A DNA stretch of 64,000 nucleotides, taken from the NCBI GenBank assembly GCA_963773835.1, contig CAVZCQ010000002.1, positions 124,001 through 188,000 of the forward strand. The letters run 5' to 3'. The notes below the pieces were generated by a model. The model searched no databases. It had not been told where the DNA came from and was given only the letters and a program-made list of their open reading frames with translations. Each line of letters begins with the position of its first letter. The stretch's first letter is position 1. Shown piece by piece: positions 49,568-58,862 of the stretch. The position numbers were made by a program, and so were the translations under genes. This DNA comes from JOPF136 sp963773835 (GTDB lineage Bacteria > Acidobacteriota > Terriglobia > Acidiferrales > UBA7541).

Positions 49568-51637
49568 TTATCCGGTCTTCTTCCCATGCCGCTGCAACTG
49601 TTCCCTCGCCGCCGCGATTACGTTCTCCACCGTGAAACCGAACTTCTTCTGCAATTCCTTCAGCGGCGCGGAGGCCCCAAAGGTCCGCATGCCCACGCTG
49701 TGCCCGTTCATTCCCACGTACCGCGACCACCCGAACGTGGAGGCCTGCTCCACCGACACGCGCGCACGCACCTCCGGCGGCAGCACTGAATTGCGGTAAT
49801 TCTCCGGCTGGTGTTCGAAAAGTTCCCAGCACGGCATGCTCACCACGCGCGCCGCGATCCCCTCCTTCTTCAGGTGCTCATACGCGTCCATGCACAGTTG
49901 CACTTCCGTCCCCGTCCCGATCAGGATCACGTCAGGCTTTCCGCCGGGGGCGTCCGCCAGCACGTACCCGCCCTTGGTGAGGCCGGATGCCGCGGCGTAC
50001 TTCGTTCGGTCCACGGTCGCCGCGTTCTGCCGCGAGAGGATCAGCAACACCGGCTCGTGGCGAAGCTGGAGGATCAGCCGCCACGCCTCGGTCACCTCGT
50101 TCGCATCTCCGGGACGAATCGTGAGCACTCCGGGAATCGCGCGGAGCGATGCGAGTTGCTCGATGGGCTGGTGCGTCGGCCCGTCTTCGCCCACCCCGAT
50201 CGAGTCATGCGTGAATAGATAGATGACGGGGATCTCCATGATCGCCGCCAGGCGGATCGCCGGACGCGAGAAGTCGCTGAAGATCAGGAACCCGGAGCCG
50301 AACGGCCGCACCTTGGAGAGCGACATCCCGTTGAGGATCGCGCCCATCGCGTGCTCGCGTATGCCGTAGTGCAGGTTGCGCCCGCGGCTGTCGGGCAGGA
50401 AGTCCCCGGCGCCATCAAACGTCAGCCGTGTCTTGGTCGAAGGCGCCAGGTCGGCCGCCCCGCCAATCAGCCAGGGAATATTTTTCGCCGCGGCATTGAG
50501 CACCTTCCCGGAGGAATCCCGCCCAGCCATACCCTTGGGGTCGGCGGGAAACACCGGCAAATCCTTGTCCCATCCGGCCGGAAGCTGCCGGTGCTGCATC
50601 TTGTAGAGGTGGTCGGCGAGATCCGGATACTTCTTCTTATATTCCTCGAACTTCGCCATCCACTCTTCCCGCAGTTTGTGGCCCCGGGCGCCGATTCCCT
50701 TATCGAAATGCTCGCGCACGCCGTCGGGCACCAGGAACTTGGCGTCCTCCGGCCACCCGTAGTTTTTCTTCGTCAGGCGGATCTCCTGCTCGCCCAGCGG
50801 CTCGCCATGCGCCCCGCTAGTGTCCTGCTTGGTAGGAGCGCCGTAGGCGATGTGGCTGTCCACGATGATCATCGAGGGGCGGTCCGTGGTGTTCTGCACG
50901 GTGTGGAAGGCGCGCTCCAGCATGTTCAGATCGTTCGCATCGCCCACACGCTGCACGTTCCAACCGTAGGCCATGAACCGCGTGGCCACGTCTTCGCTGA
51001 ACGCCAGCGCCGTGTTCCCTTCAATCGTGATGTGATTGTTGTCGTAGATCCAGCACAGGTTCCCGAGTTTCAGGTGCCCCGCCAGCGAGGCCGCTTCCGA
51101 CGAAATGCCTTCCATCATGCAGCCGTCGCCGCCGATCGCGTACACGCGATAGCCCATCATGTCGAATCCCGGCCGGTTGAAGTATCCCGCCATCCACTGC
51201 CCGGCGATGGCCATGCCCACCGATGTCGCCACGCCGTGCCCCAGTGGCCCGGTGGTCGTTTCGATGCCCGACGTCCAGCGATACTCCGGGTGGCCGGGAC
51301 ATTTGCTGTCGAGCTGGCGGAAATTGATGATGTCTTCCAATTTCACGCTCAGCTCGCCCAACCGTTCGTACGTCGGATTCACCGCCCTCACGCTCGCCAG
51401 ATGCAGCAGCGAATACAGCAGCATCGACGCGTGTCCGGCGGAGAGAACAAAACGGTCGCGGTTCGGCCAAATCGGATCTGTGGGATCAAAACGAAGAAAC
51501 CGTTGCCACAAACAGTAGGCCACGGGTGCCAGGGCCATCGGCGTTCCCGGATGGCCGGAATTGGCTTTCTGCACTGCATCCATCGAGAGGGTGCGAATCG
51601 TGTTGATCGCGAGCTGATCGAGCTTCCCGTCGTCCAA
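49568..51637 (-). CDS. tkt: Transketolase
   Basis: Thiamine-diphosphate enzyme of the non-oxidative pentose-phosphate branch. The 689 residues have NSGHPGTPMALAPVAY, LSAGHASMLLYSLLH, GPLGHGVATSVGMAIA, the TPP motif GGDGCMMEGISSEAASLAGH...NLCWIYDNN, GIREHAMGAI, FGSGFLIFSDF and HDSIGVGEDGPTHQPIEQL. The start is probably TTG at 51637: GGAGGAGG stands 7 bases upstream and the product begins at the usual place (LDDGKLDQLAINTIR). No ATG suits, and the upstream frame to 51835 has no family sequence. First gene of the operon. It also forms erythrose 4-phosphate for AroF. Confidence 0.93.
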   Translation of the reverse strand: MDDGKLDQLAINTIRTLSMDAVQKANSGHPGTPMALAPVAYCLWQRFLRFDPTDPIWPNRDRFVLSAGHASMLLYSLLHLASVRAVNPTYERLGELSVKLEDIINFRQLDSKCPGHPEYRWTSGIETTTGPLGHGVATSVGMAIAGQWMAGYFNRPGFDMMGYRVYAIGGDGCMMEGISSEAASLAGHLKLGNLCWIYDNNHITIEGNTALAFSEDVATRFMAYGWNVQRVGDANDLNMLERAFHTVQNTTDRPSMIIVDSHIAYGAPTKQDTSGAHGEPLGEQEIRLTKKNYGWPEDAKFLVPDGVREHFDKGIGARGHKLREEWMAKFEEYKKKYPDLADHLYKMQHRQLPAGWDKDLPVFPADPKGMAGRDSSGKVLNAAAKNIPWLIGGAADLAPSTKTRLTFDGAGDFLPDSRGRNLHYGIREHAMGAILNGMSLSKVRPFGSGFLIFSDFSRPAIRLAAIMEIPVIYLFTHDSIGVGEDGPTHQPIEQLASLRAIPGVLTIRPGDANEVTEAWRLILQLRHEPVLLILSRQNAATVDRTKYAAASGLTKGGYVLADAPGGKPDVILIGTGTEVQLCMDAYEHLKKEGIAARVVSMPCWELFEHQPENYRNSVLPPEVRARVSVEQASTFGWSRYVGMNGHSVGMRTFGASAPLKELQKKFGFTVENVIAAAREQLQRHGKKTG

Positions 51638-51856
51638 AGGTATGCCCTCCTCCAGAGTCGTCTCCCGAGCCCGGTCTAGCGGGGCTATAGAGTACTCCCA
51701 AACCGCCTCCGCGGATGCAAGAATGATGTGGAGCGGCGGGTGCCGCCTCGGTCGAGCTGTTGAAAAGCCGCCCGCAGCCGTTTCTCCGTCAGGCGGCCAA
51801 TCATTCCCGCGCTGTCTGTCTCGCGTCCCGCCCAATCTCGCGCGGATTCCGGTTTA
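51638..51856. other. Intergenic stretch upstream of the pentose-phosphate operon
   Basis: 219 bases without a supported gene. It should hold the operon promoter, but no -35/-10 pair with good spacing could be picked on the minus strand. No hairpin with a T-run was seen after the membrane-protein stop. Confidence 0.4.
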
Positions 51857-53308
51857 TCACCCGACAAGAATCGGTAGCAGGACTCCCATACCCAGAAGAA
51901 ACAGCCAAAGTGCCGGCGCGGGCGTCCCAACTGGCCGCGTGCGCCGTTCCTCCCGGGCCACATGCCGCGGGTCCAGCAGCAGCCAGCGAGAATACCTCCG
52001 CTCAAGTAAAAGGAATGTTAACGCCGTCATCGCGCCATACACCAGATGCCCGATCAGCGATGGCAATAGCGCCGTGGCGGCCTCGGGCCGCCAGTCCGCC
52101 TCCCCGGTCCTCAGCAGCGGGAGCAGCGTCATGGGGCCCAAATACCACCAGATAAGGCCGAAAACCCAGCCCCACGAGATGCCGCGGCCGATGCTCAGCC
52201 CCTCCTCTCGAAACATCAGCCCGTAGGTCATCCCAATGCACGCGCTGACCAGCAGATGCAGGCACAGGGCGGGCACGATCCCGAGTCGGTTCTCCAGGCC
52301 GGCGAGCTTTGAAAGCACGCCCGTGGCTACCATGATGGGAGCGGAAACCGCGCCGCCCACCAATCCGGCAAGAGCGCCCCATCCAAGGGAATACAAGGTT
52401 CGCAGCCCCGGCCCCTGCGCTACGCGCTGGATGGGGTCGGATTCTACAAACAGGCGCAACCACAGGCGATCCAAGGTGGCATACACGACCCCCACGATCA
52501 GCCCTAGCAGGATATGCGCCACCAGCGAGCCGAACTGTTCGTTGCCGTTCTCCGCCGACCAATCCATTGTCGCGCCGCTCAGCAGCGGATTCAGTGTGAG
52601 CGGGCCAAGGAACCACCAGAAAATCCCGAATCCCGCTCCCCAGCCCATGCTCGAACCATAGCCGTAGATGTCCTGCTGGAAGAGCAGCCCGAACGCCACC
52701 CCGATCAGTCCCGCGATCATCAGGTGCAGCGCCGCCCCGCCTGCCTTCGCCGTGGACTCAGAGAGCCCCGCCATCAGGGGGAAATAGCCGCCCTTCAGCA
52801 TCCAGGCATGGAAAATCGTTGCCGCGATCATTCCGGCCAGTCCGCCGACGACGACGGCGTGCGACGCCACGTATTTCCGCCTCCCCACCCGCGGCCGGAA
52901 TTCACCCATCATCCCCAGGCCCACGCCCAGCGGCGTCCCGATGGCGATCAGATAGCCGACGAGGTCCGGGAAACTCTTCCGCGCCGCGTCCACCATTCCC
53001 ATCGACTGGCTCCCGGCTAGCCACGGAAGAAGGCCTGCCGGCAGGATCAGCCACAGGAGAAAGGCATAGGCCAGTCCCCAGATGAGTCCGGCTCCCGGGC
53101 TGGCGCACCGCTCGAAAAACAGCAGGCCGAACACGAGGCCGTAGATCGCGCCGGTGAGCGCCCCATAGGGAAGGGACTCCTGGAGCATCGACATGCACAG
53201 CATGCCTCCGGCGGCTCCAATGAGCGCGCCCGCCACTGCGCCGGGCGGCAAGGCGGCAAAGCCCGCCTGCGCTTCTCCGGGTGGTGTACTCGACGTCGTC
53301 AATGTCAT
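51857..53308 (-). CDS. Polytopic membrane protein with three internal repeats
   Basis: 483 residues, almost entirely hydrophobic helices (about 12). Three copies of a four-helix unit of about 130 residues can be aligned by eye: about 20-137, 148-283 and 305-438. Each has a Gly-rich first helix (GALAGLVGGAVSAP; GLAGMIAATIFHA), a second with G-x-x-x-G-L-x-F, a third such as GWGAGFGIFWWFLGPLTLNPLL or SWGWVFGLIWWYLGPMTLLPLL, then W and a final helix (SLVAHILLGLIVG; SLIGHLVYGAMTA). Copy 1 is the most diverged. No family name recognised. It follows the NADH dehydrogenase by 30 bases, whose N terminus carries one related unit. Confidence 0.8.
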   Translation of the reverse strand: MTLTTSSTPPGEAQAGFAALPPGAVAGALIGAAGGMLCMSMLQESLPYGALTGAIYGLVFGLLFFERCASPGAGLIWGLAYAFLLWLILPAGLLPWLAGSQSMGMVDAARKSFPDLVGYLIAIGTPLGVGLGMMGEFRPRVGRRKYVASHAVVVGGLAGMIAATIFHAWMLKGGYFPLMAGLSESTAKAGGAALHLMIAGLIGVAFGLLFQQDIYGYGSSMGWGAGFGIFWWFLGPLTLNPLLSGATMDWSAENGNEQFGSLVAHILLGLIVGVVYATLDRLWLRLFVESDPIQRVAQGPGLRTLYSLGWGALAGLVGGAVSAPIMVATGVLSKLAGLENRLGIVPALCLHLLVSACIGMTYGLMFREEGLSIGRGISWGWVFGLIWWYLGPMTLLPLLRTGEADWRPEAATALLPSLIGHLVYGAMTALTFLLLERRYSRWLLLDPRHVAREERRTRPVGTPAPALWLFLLGMGVLLPILVG

Positions 53309-53338
53309 TACCAGGTTCTCCTATTCCGCGGGCATGCC

Positions 53339-55042
53339 CTAGCCCAGATCGATGGTTTGCACGATGTCTTTCGGGAAAAACAGCTCGATCGTCCAGTCCA
53401 GCAGCACGCGCACTTTGCGCTCCATCCCCGGCAATTTCGACAGGTAGATTCCACGCCACATCAGCCAGGCCAGCAAACCTGAAAACCGCAGCGACTTCTC
53501 CCGCGCGAACGGCACGGTGAGCTCCGCGCACGCCGTCTGATGGCCCACCACGCACAGCGCTCCCAGCGAATCGAAATGGAAGGGTTTCGCCGGCCGGCCT
53601 TCCAGCGTGGCTTTCAGGTTGCGCGCCAGCGTGGCGGCTTCGCGAATCGCGAACTGGGCCGTGGGCGGGCACGGCTTTCCCGTTTTGCCGTCGTTGATCG
53701 CGGCGCAGTCGCCCAGGGCCCAAATGCCGCTCCCGCCCGGGATCGCCATGGTGGATTCCGCCTTCACCGCCCCGCGTTTGTCACGCTCGTAGGGCAGCGT
53801 GGCCAGCAGCGGATTGGGCGCCACTCCTGCCGTCCACACCAGCGTCTGCGCGGCGATTTCCCCGTCGCTCAGCACCACCACGCCGGGGCGCGCGTCCAGC
53901 AGCCGCACCCCCAATTTGAACTCCACGCCTCGGCTCTCCATGCTCCGGCGCGCGTACTCCCCCAGCGATTCGCTCAGCTCCGGCAGAATACGATCCCGCG
54001 AATGCACCAGCACCACGCGCACTTCTTCCGGCCGCAGGTTGGGATAATCCGCCAGGATGCCGCGTGAGAAATCGTTGAGCGCGCCGGCCAGCTCCACGCC
54101 GGCAAATCCGCCGCCCGCCACCACGAAGGCGAGCAGCGCGCGCCGCTCGGCTCCGTGGCTTTCCCGGTCCGCGCGCTCGAACATTTCGATTACGTGGTTG
54201 CGGATGCGGATCGCGTCGAGCAGGCTCTTGAAGTTGAAGGAATGTTTTTCTACGTTCGTGAGGCCGTGGTAATTGGAGACGGAGCCTAGCGCCAGCACGA
54301 GTTGGTCGAACTCCAGCTCTCGAATGTGCTCCGGTTCCATCCCGTGCTCCGCCTCGATTTCCAGAGTGACGCGGCGGCCCTCAACGTCGATCGACCTCAC
54401 CTTGGCGCGGATAAATGTTGCGAAGTGCAGGCTGGTCCTCAACGGTGTGGAAATGTGGCTGCCTTCCAGGCTGCTGCCGGCTACCTCGGCGAGCATGGGA
54501 GTGAACAGCAGCGCGTTGGTCTCGCTCACCAGAGTGATGGATACGCTGGGGTCTCCGCGCAGTTCGTGTTCCAGCGCCGCCGCTGTCTGCATCCCCGCGA
54601 ATCCGCCTCCCAAAATCACGATCCGGCGTTTCCGGACTTCCGGAGGCGGTTCGGGAGCCGCCTCCGGCCCGAAAGCTCTCGCCGCCAGGTCGCTCAGCCC
54701 CACCACCAGTACGGCCAGCAGCCCGCCGTAGCACACCCACCCCACCAGCGCCGGGAAATGCGCCCGCATCCCTTCCGCATCCCATTGCGGACTCCGGCCG
54801 GACAGCAGCGGGAACAGCAGCAGGCTGCAAAGTCCCCAAAAGGGGATCCCCAGCGATCCCCCGAACATCAACGCGTCCGGATAGGCGCCTTTCGGAGGAC
54901 GAACGGGCACCGTGAACAACACGCCGAGTAAGATCCCCAGCGACACGGCGCCGCTCACGCTGCCCAGCGCTAGATTCAGCGGGACGCTCGCGACGAGCCC
55001 GGCGAGGCCCCCAATCAGGGCACGGCGGTAGTAGCGATTCAT
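53339..55042 (-). CDS. Type II NADH dehydrogenase with N-terminal membrane domain
   Basis: 567 residues. Residues about 140-540 are an NDH-2 flavoprotein: FAD site RIVILGGGFAGMQTAAAL (GxGxxG at 145-150), TPMLAEVAGSSLE, NADH site FVVAGGGFAGVELAGAL, VWTAGVAPNPLL, GIWALGDCAAI and LRFSGLLAWLMWRGIYLSKLPG near the C terminus. It passes electrons from NADH to quinone without pumping. Unusually, about 120 extra residues with roughly four helices precede the flavoprotein and resemble one repeat unit of the downstream membrane protein (GIPFWGLCSLLLFPLLSG, then W, then FPALVGWVCYGGL). Ordinary NDH-2 lacks this. The pair is probably one functional unit. Confidence 0.9.
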   Translation of the reverse strand: MNRYYRRALIGGLAGLVASVPLNLALGSVSGAVSLGILLGVLFTVPVRPPKGAYPDALMFGGSLGIPFWGLCSLLLFPLLSGRSPQWDAEGMRAHFPALVGWVCYGGLLAVLVVGLSDLAARAFGPEAAPEPPPEVRKRRIVILGGGFAGMQTAAALEHELRGDPSVSITLVSETNALLFTPMLAEVAGSSLEGSHISTPLRTSLHFATFIRAKVRSIDVEGRRVTLEIEAEHGMEPEHIRELEFDQLVLALGSVSNYHGLTNVEKHSFNFKSLLDAIRIRNHVIEMFERADRESHGAERRALLAFVVAGGGFAGVELAGALNDFSRGILADYPNLRPEEVRVVLVHSRDRILPELSESLGEYARRSMESRGVEFKLGVRLLDARPGVVVLSDGEIAAQTLVWTAGVAPNPLLATLPYERDKRGAVKAESTMAIPGGSGIWALGDCAAINDGKTGKPCPPTAQFAIREAATLARNLKATLEGRPAKPFHFDSLGALCVVGHQTACAELTVPFAREKSLRFSGLLAWLMWRGIYLSKLPGMERKVRVLLDWTIELFFPKDIVQTIDLG

Positions 55043-55318
55043 CGGCTCCGTCTCCTCTCTGTTCTGTCCGTATGCGCAATACGACCGGCTACCGAAACTG
55101 GACCGGCTGAGCCCCCAGCCCCAGCGGGCCAGGGCTCATGTTTACGCCATAGTATGGCCGTCCGGGGATTTCGTTTCAGGGTTTAGATGAGATACCGGGC
55201 CCGGGGGCGATCCCTAGCCGTGCGCCCGCCTCCGGCCTCGCCGGCCGGTCGGGTTCGTTCCGCGGTGATTTTGCGTCTCAGAAGTGCCGCAGGCAGGGGA
55301 TTCGGGCTGCCGACGATC
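55043..55318. other. Intergenic stretch between NADH dehydrogenase and sensor kinase
   Basis: 276 bases, no supported gene. GAGAGGAGACGGAG before the NADH dehydrogenase ATG (55042) supplies its ribosome site. A possible minus-strand -10 (TACTAT, near 55150) has no convincing -35. Near 55224-55246 a GC-rich run (CGCCCGCCTCCGGCCTCGCC and on) can fold and shares 13 bases with the hairpin in the cofH 3' end. Confidence 0.4.
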
Positions 55319-58300
55319 CTAGGGTGCGGGAACTCCCGGCGAGTCAGCGTTCAGCGAGATTTCGTCCAGAATCTCGCGCACTTTGCGCCCCAGCGATTCC
55401 AGCGAAAAGGGCTTCTGGAGGAAATAGGTCAGCGGACCGATCTCGCCATGGCTCGCAGAAATAAACTCCGAGTAGCCGGACATATAGAGCACTTTGAGCT
55501 GCGGGCGCATTTCCAGTAGCCGCGCGGCCAGCTCCGGCCCGCCCAGATTGGGCATCACCACGTCGGAAAGCAGCAGATGGATGGGGCCGGTGTATCCCTC
55601 CGCCAGCCGCAGCGCCCCCTCGCCGTCCCGGGCTTCCAGTACGGCGTAACCTCCGCGGCGCAATGCTTCGCGGGCCAATTCGCGAACCTCCGTCTCGTCC
55701 TCGACGAGCAGGATGGTTTCCGTGCCTTTGGGGATTTTAGCCCGGGGACGAATCCCACTTCCTCGGTCCGCAGGCTCTTCCACTCTCGGGAAATACAGCC
55801 GGAAGGTGGCGCCCTGCCCCGGCTGGCTATACGCCGTGATGTGGCCTCCGCTCTGCTGCACGATGCCGTAAACCGTAGCCAGGCCCAGGCCCGTTCCTTT
55901 CCCCTGCTCTTTGGTGGTGAAAAAGGGCTCGAAAATGTGTGATTGCGTCTCCGGGTCCATCCCCACGCCCGTATCGCTGACGGAAAGCACCACGTAGGAT
56001 CCGGGCTTCAGCGAAGAGATTCGGCGCGCGGCCGCCTCATCCAGCGCCAGATTGCACGTCTCGATCACCACCTTGCCGCCGCCCGGCATCGCATCGCGTG
56101 CGTTCACCACCAGGTTCAGCAGCACCTGCTCAATCTGGCCCGGGTCCGCCTTCACACGGCCCAGCCCGCTGTCGTACCGCAGGATCAGTTCGATGTGCTC
56201 GCCAATCACCCGGCGCAGCATCTTCCCCGTATCCGCCACCACGGTATTCAGGTCCAGCACCCGCGGCTGCATCACCTGCATGCGGCTGAACGCCAGCAGT
56301 TGGCGCGTGAGCGCTGCGGCGCGCTCCGAGGATTTGTGAATCTGGTCCACGCTCCGCCGCTCGGAGCTGCCTTCCTGCAGCCGCTCGCTCAGCAGGCTGG
56401 TGTGGCCCTGGATCACCATCAGCAGGTTGTTGAAGTCGTGCGCCACGCCCCCGGCCAGCCGGCCCACCGCCTCCATTTTCTGCGCCTGCCGCAACTGCTC
56501 TTCCAGCCGCTTCTGATCCGTGATGTCGTGCAGCACGCCCTGCATCAGCGGAGGGCCCGCAGCCGGGCGCCGCAGCAGCACGGCCTCGTCGCGGAACCAC
56601 AGCACGCGTCCATCGCGCGCGATCAAACGGTATTCCGCCCGCAGCGGCTTTCCCGTCCGTTCAAATTCCCGCTCCGCCTCCGCCACTCGTTCCCGGTCGT
56701 CCGGATGCACCCGGTTCCACCACGTGCTCGCCAGCGCCATCCACTCCTGCGGGGAGAACCCCATCAGCGTCTCGATCTGCGGGCTGACGTATTCCCAGCG
56801 TCCATCCGCTCCCGGCTCGGCGATATAGGTGATGGCGGGAAGTTGCTCCACCAGCGTGCGGAATTTTCCTTCCGCCACGCGCACTGCCTCCAGCGCCTTT
56901 TCCTGCTCGCTGATGTCGCGCACGTTTACGACGATGGCCTCGACCCCGGGAACCCCCAGGCAATTCGTCATCGTGCCTTCGAACATATGCCACGACCCGT
57001 CTTTGGCCCGGGCCTCGGCTCGGACGAACTCCGGCTCGCCGGGGTTGCGCAGTGTCTCCGCCAGGTGCTCGGCCACCCGCTCCACCTCTTCCGGCCGCAG
57101 CTTGTCGAACGTATTGAGTCCGATCATCTCCTCCGGGTCGTAGCCCAGGATGCGCGCTGCCGCCGGGCTGGAATACGTGATCTCGCCCGCGGGATTCAGC
57201 AGCAGGAGAATGTCCGCGCTGTTTTCGATCAGCGCCCGGAATCGCCGTTCGCTCTGCCGCAGCGCTTCCTCGGCCTGTTTCCGTTGGATGGCCAGTGCGA
57301 TCTGGCCGCCTACCGACCCCAGGAATTCCAGGTCGCGCTCGCTGTACGCGTTTTCATCCGTGTAATGCTGCACCACCAGAACCCCGATCGTTTCCGTGGG
57401 CGTCCGCAGCGGGACCCCCAGCCACGATGGCGACGGCGTCCCCACCAGCTCCACTTCTCCCAGCGCCGCCAGTTCGTCAAATTCCTTCTGGGAGATGGAC
57501 ATGGGCCGCCCGCTGCGAAAGATGTACTCCGTGCACGTTTTTCCCAGCTTCTGCGGCGGCGGCGGCTGGTCGAACCGGTCCACGAAGAACGGAAAATGGA
57601 ACAGCGCGGTCTCCCGGTTGTGCAGCGCGATGAAACAATTCTCCGCGTAGAGCACCTTCCTCAACGACTGGTGAATCAGGCTCAGCAGCTCGTCCAGATT
57701 CGACGTGGACGCGACTCCCGCGATGATCTCGCTGATGGCGTGCCGTTCCGTCTCCGCCCGCTTCCGCTCCGTGATGTCCTCCGCCGACCCCTCATAGAAC
57801 GCTGTCGACCCGTCCGGACTCCGCACGGCGCGCGAGGATTCGGAGACCCAGATCCGGCTGCCGTCCTTTCTGCGGATCTCGTATTCGAAATTGCGCACCT
57901 CGCCCTGTTCTTCGATCAGCTTCTGGTATTCCGCGCGCCGCGCCGGGTCCACGTAGGTTTGCTTCGCTACGTCGCGGACCGACCGCAGCAGCTCCTCCGC
58001 GCTTTCGTACCCGCACAGCCGCGCGCACGCCGAATTCGCGCTCAAGTACACGCCCTCCGGCGTCGTCCGGAAGATCGCCGGAATGGCCTGCTCCACCATC
58101 GTGCGGTACTGCTCTTCCGCGTCGCGCAGCGCTTTTTCGTGAATCTCGCGTTCCATGGCGATTCGCGCCAGGTGCGACGCGCTCTGCGCTGCCCGCAGCT
58201 CCGCCGCCGAGGGCTGGTGCGCCTGGTGATAAAAGGCCGCCAGCACCCCCAGCAGCACCCCCTTCGCCGAGACGATCGGCGCGGCCCAGCACGACTGCAT

Positions 58301-58750
58301 TCCGTGCCTCTGCGCCAGCTCGCTGTAGCGGCTCCATTGCGGATCCTTGTATAAGTCGGACACCACCACCAGCTCGCGCCGGTGTGCCGCCACCCCGCAT
58401 GGATGCGAATCGGCGCCGATGGCGCACCCCTCCAGCACTTCGTGGCATGCCGCGGGAAGATTGGGTGCCGCCCCAAGCCGCAACCGGGCCCCGCTGCGGT
58501 CCGTCAGCAGTACCGCGCACAGCATCCCGGGCATGCGCTCCTCCACCCCGCGGCAGAGCTGCGCCAGCACCTGCTCCAGCGGCGCACCCACATTGATGAG
58601 TTCGAGTACCGCGCTCTCCGGCCCGAACGGGAGGTCGGGGGAATCGTCGGCGGCATCGCGTCTGCGGAGTGATTTCACCTTCAACATCCAGGGAAACGAA
58701 GTGCCCCATGCTAACTCCCGGCGTCCCCCCTCTGCGAATGTTTCCTCCAT
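55319..58750 (-). CDS. Hybrid sensor histidine kinase, GAF-PAS-GAF-PAS-PAS-HisKA-HATPase-REC
   Basis: About 1,143 residues, soluble (no membrane helix). Order: GAF (about 40-200), PAS (about 205-335, ending SAEDITERKRAE), GAF (about 340-500, with ENCFIALHN and GVLVVQHYTDENAYSERDL), PAS (about 510-640) and PAS with PAC (about 645-765). Then HisKA with phospho-acceptor His771 in GGVAHDFNNLL, HATPase (NLVVNARDAM, SDTGVGM, FTTKEQGKGTGLGL) and a C-terminal receiver with Asp1063 (LLLSDVVMP) and a YFLQKPF lysine. The start is uncertain: ATGs at 58750 and 58687 and an upstream frame to 58945 are possible, none with a good ribosome site. The signal is unknown; no output regulator is adjacent. Confidence 0.87.
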   Translation of the reverse strand: MEETFAEGGRRELAWGTSFPWMLKVKSLRRRDAADDSPDLPFGPESAVLELINVGAPLEQVLAQLCRGVEERMPGMLCAVLLTDRSGARLRLGAAPNLPAACHEVLEGCAIGADSHPCGVAAHRRELVVVSDLYKDPQWSRYSELAQRHGMQSCWAAPIVSAKGVLLGVLAAFYHQAHQPSAAELRAAQSASHLARIAMEREIHEKALRDAEEQYRTMVEQAIPAIFRTTPEGVYLSANSACARLCGYESAEELLRSVRDVAKQTYVDPARRAEYQKLIEEQGEVRNFEYEIRRKDGSRIWVSESSRAVRSPDGSTAFYEGSAEDITERKRAETERHAISEIIAGVASTSNLDELLSLIHQSLRKVLYAENCFIALHNRETALFHFPFFVDRFDQPPPPQKLGKTCTEYIFRSGRPMSISQKEFDELAALGEVELVGTPSPSWLGVPLRTPTETIGVLVVQHYTDENAYSERDLEFLGSVGGQIALAIQRKQAEEALRQSERRFRALIENSADILLLLNPAGEITYSSPAAARILGYDPEEMIGLNTFDKLRPEEVERVAEHLAETLRNPGEPEFVRAEARAKDGSWHMFEGTMTNCLGVPGVEAIVVNVRDISEQEKALEAVRVAEGKFRTLVEQLPAITYIAEPGADGRWEYVSPQIETLMGFSPQEWMALASTWWNRVHPDDRERVAEAEREFERTGKPLRAEYRLIARDGRVLWFRDEAVLLRRPAAGPPLMQGVLHDITDQKRLEEQLRQAQKMEAVGRLAGGVAHDFNNLLMVIQGHTSLLSERLQEGSSERRSVDQIHKSSERAAALTRQLLAFSRMQVMQPRVLDLNTVVADTGKMLRRVIGEHIELILRYDSGLGRVKADPGQIEQVLLNLVVNARDAMPGGGKVVIETCNLALDEAAARRISSLKPGSYVVLSVSDTGVGMDPETQSHIFEPFFTTKEQGKGTGLGLATVYGIVQQSGGHITAYSQPGQGATFRLYFPRVEEPADRGSGIRPRAKIPKGTETILLVEDETEVRELAREALRRGGYAVLEARDGEGALRLAEGYTGPIHLLLSDVVMPNLGGPELAARLLEMRPQLKVLYMSGYSEFISASHGEIGPLTYFLQKPFSLESLGRKVREILDEISLNADSPGVPAP

Positions 58751-58862
58751 CCTGCTGTCCAAATTCACACTGGCCGGAATATCCCGGATGTGCGACCGGC
58801 TCCCACGCCATTCGGCGGCAGGCGCGAGGGAGCAATTGTTCGCTGTGATAGACTCCCCAGCG

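Noticed and set aside
49425..49832. N-terminal extension of tal-pgi by about 136 residues
   Set aside because: The extension lies over the transketolase 3' end, has no transaldolase sequence, and AGGGGAGG directly precedes the ATGs at 49424/49421.
55943..58354. 803-codon plus-strand open frame opposite the sensor kinase
   Set aside because: Arg/His/Gln-rich shadow of the kinase gene; no domain, signal or start context.
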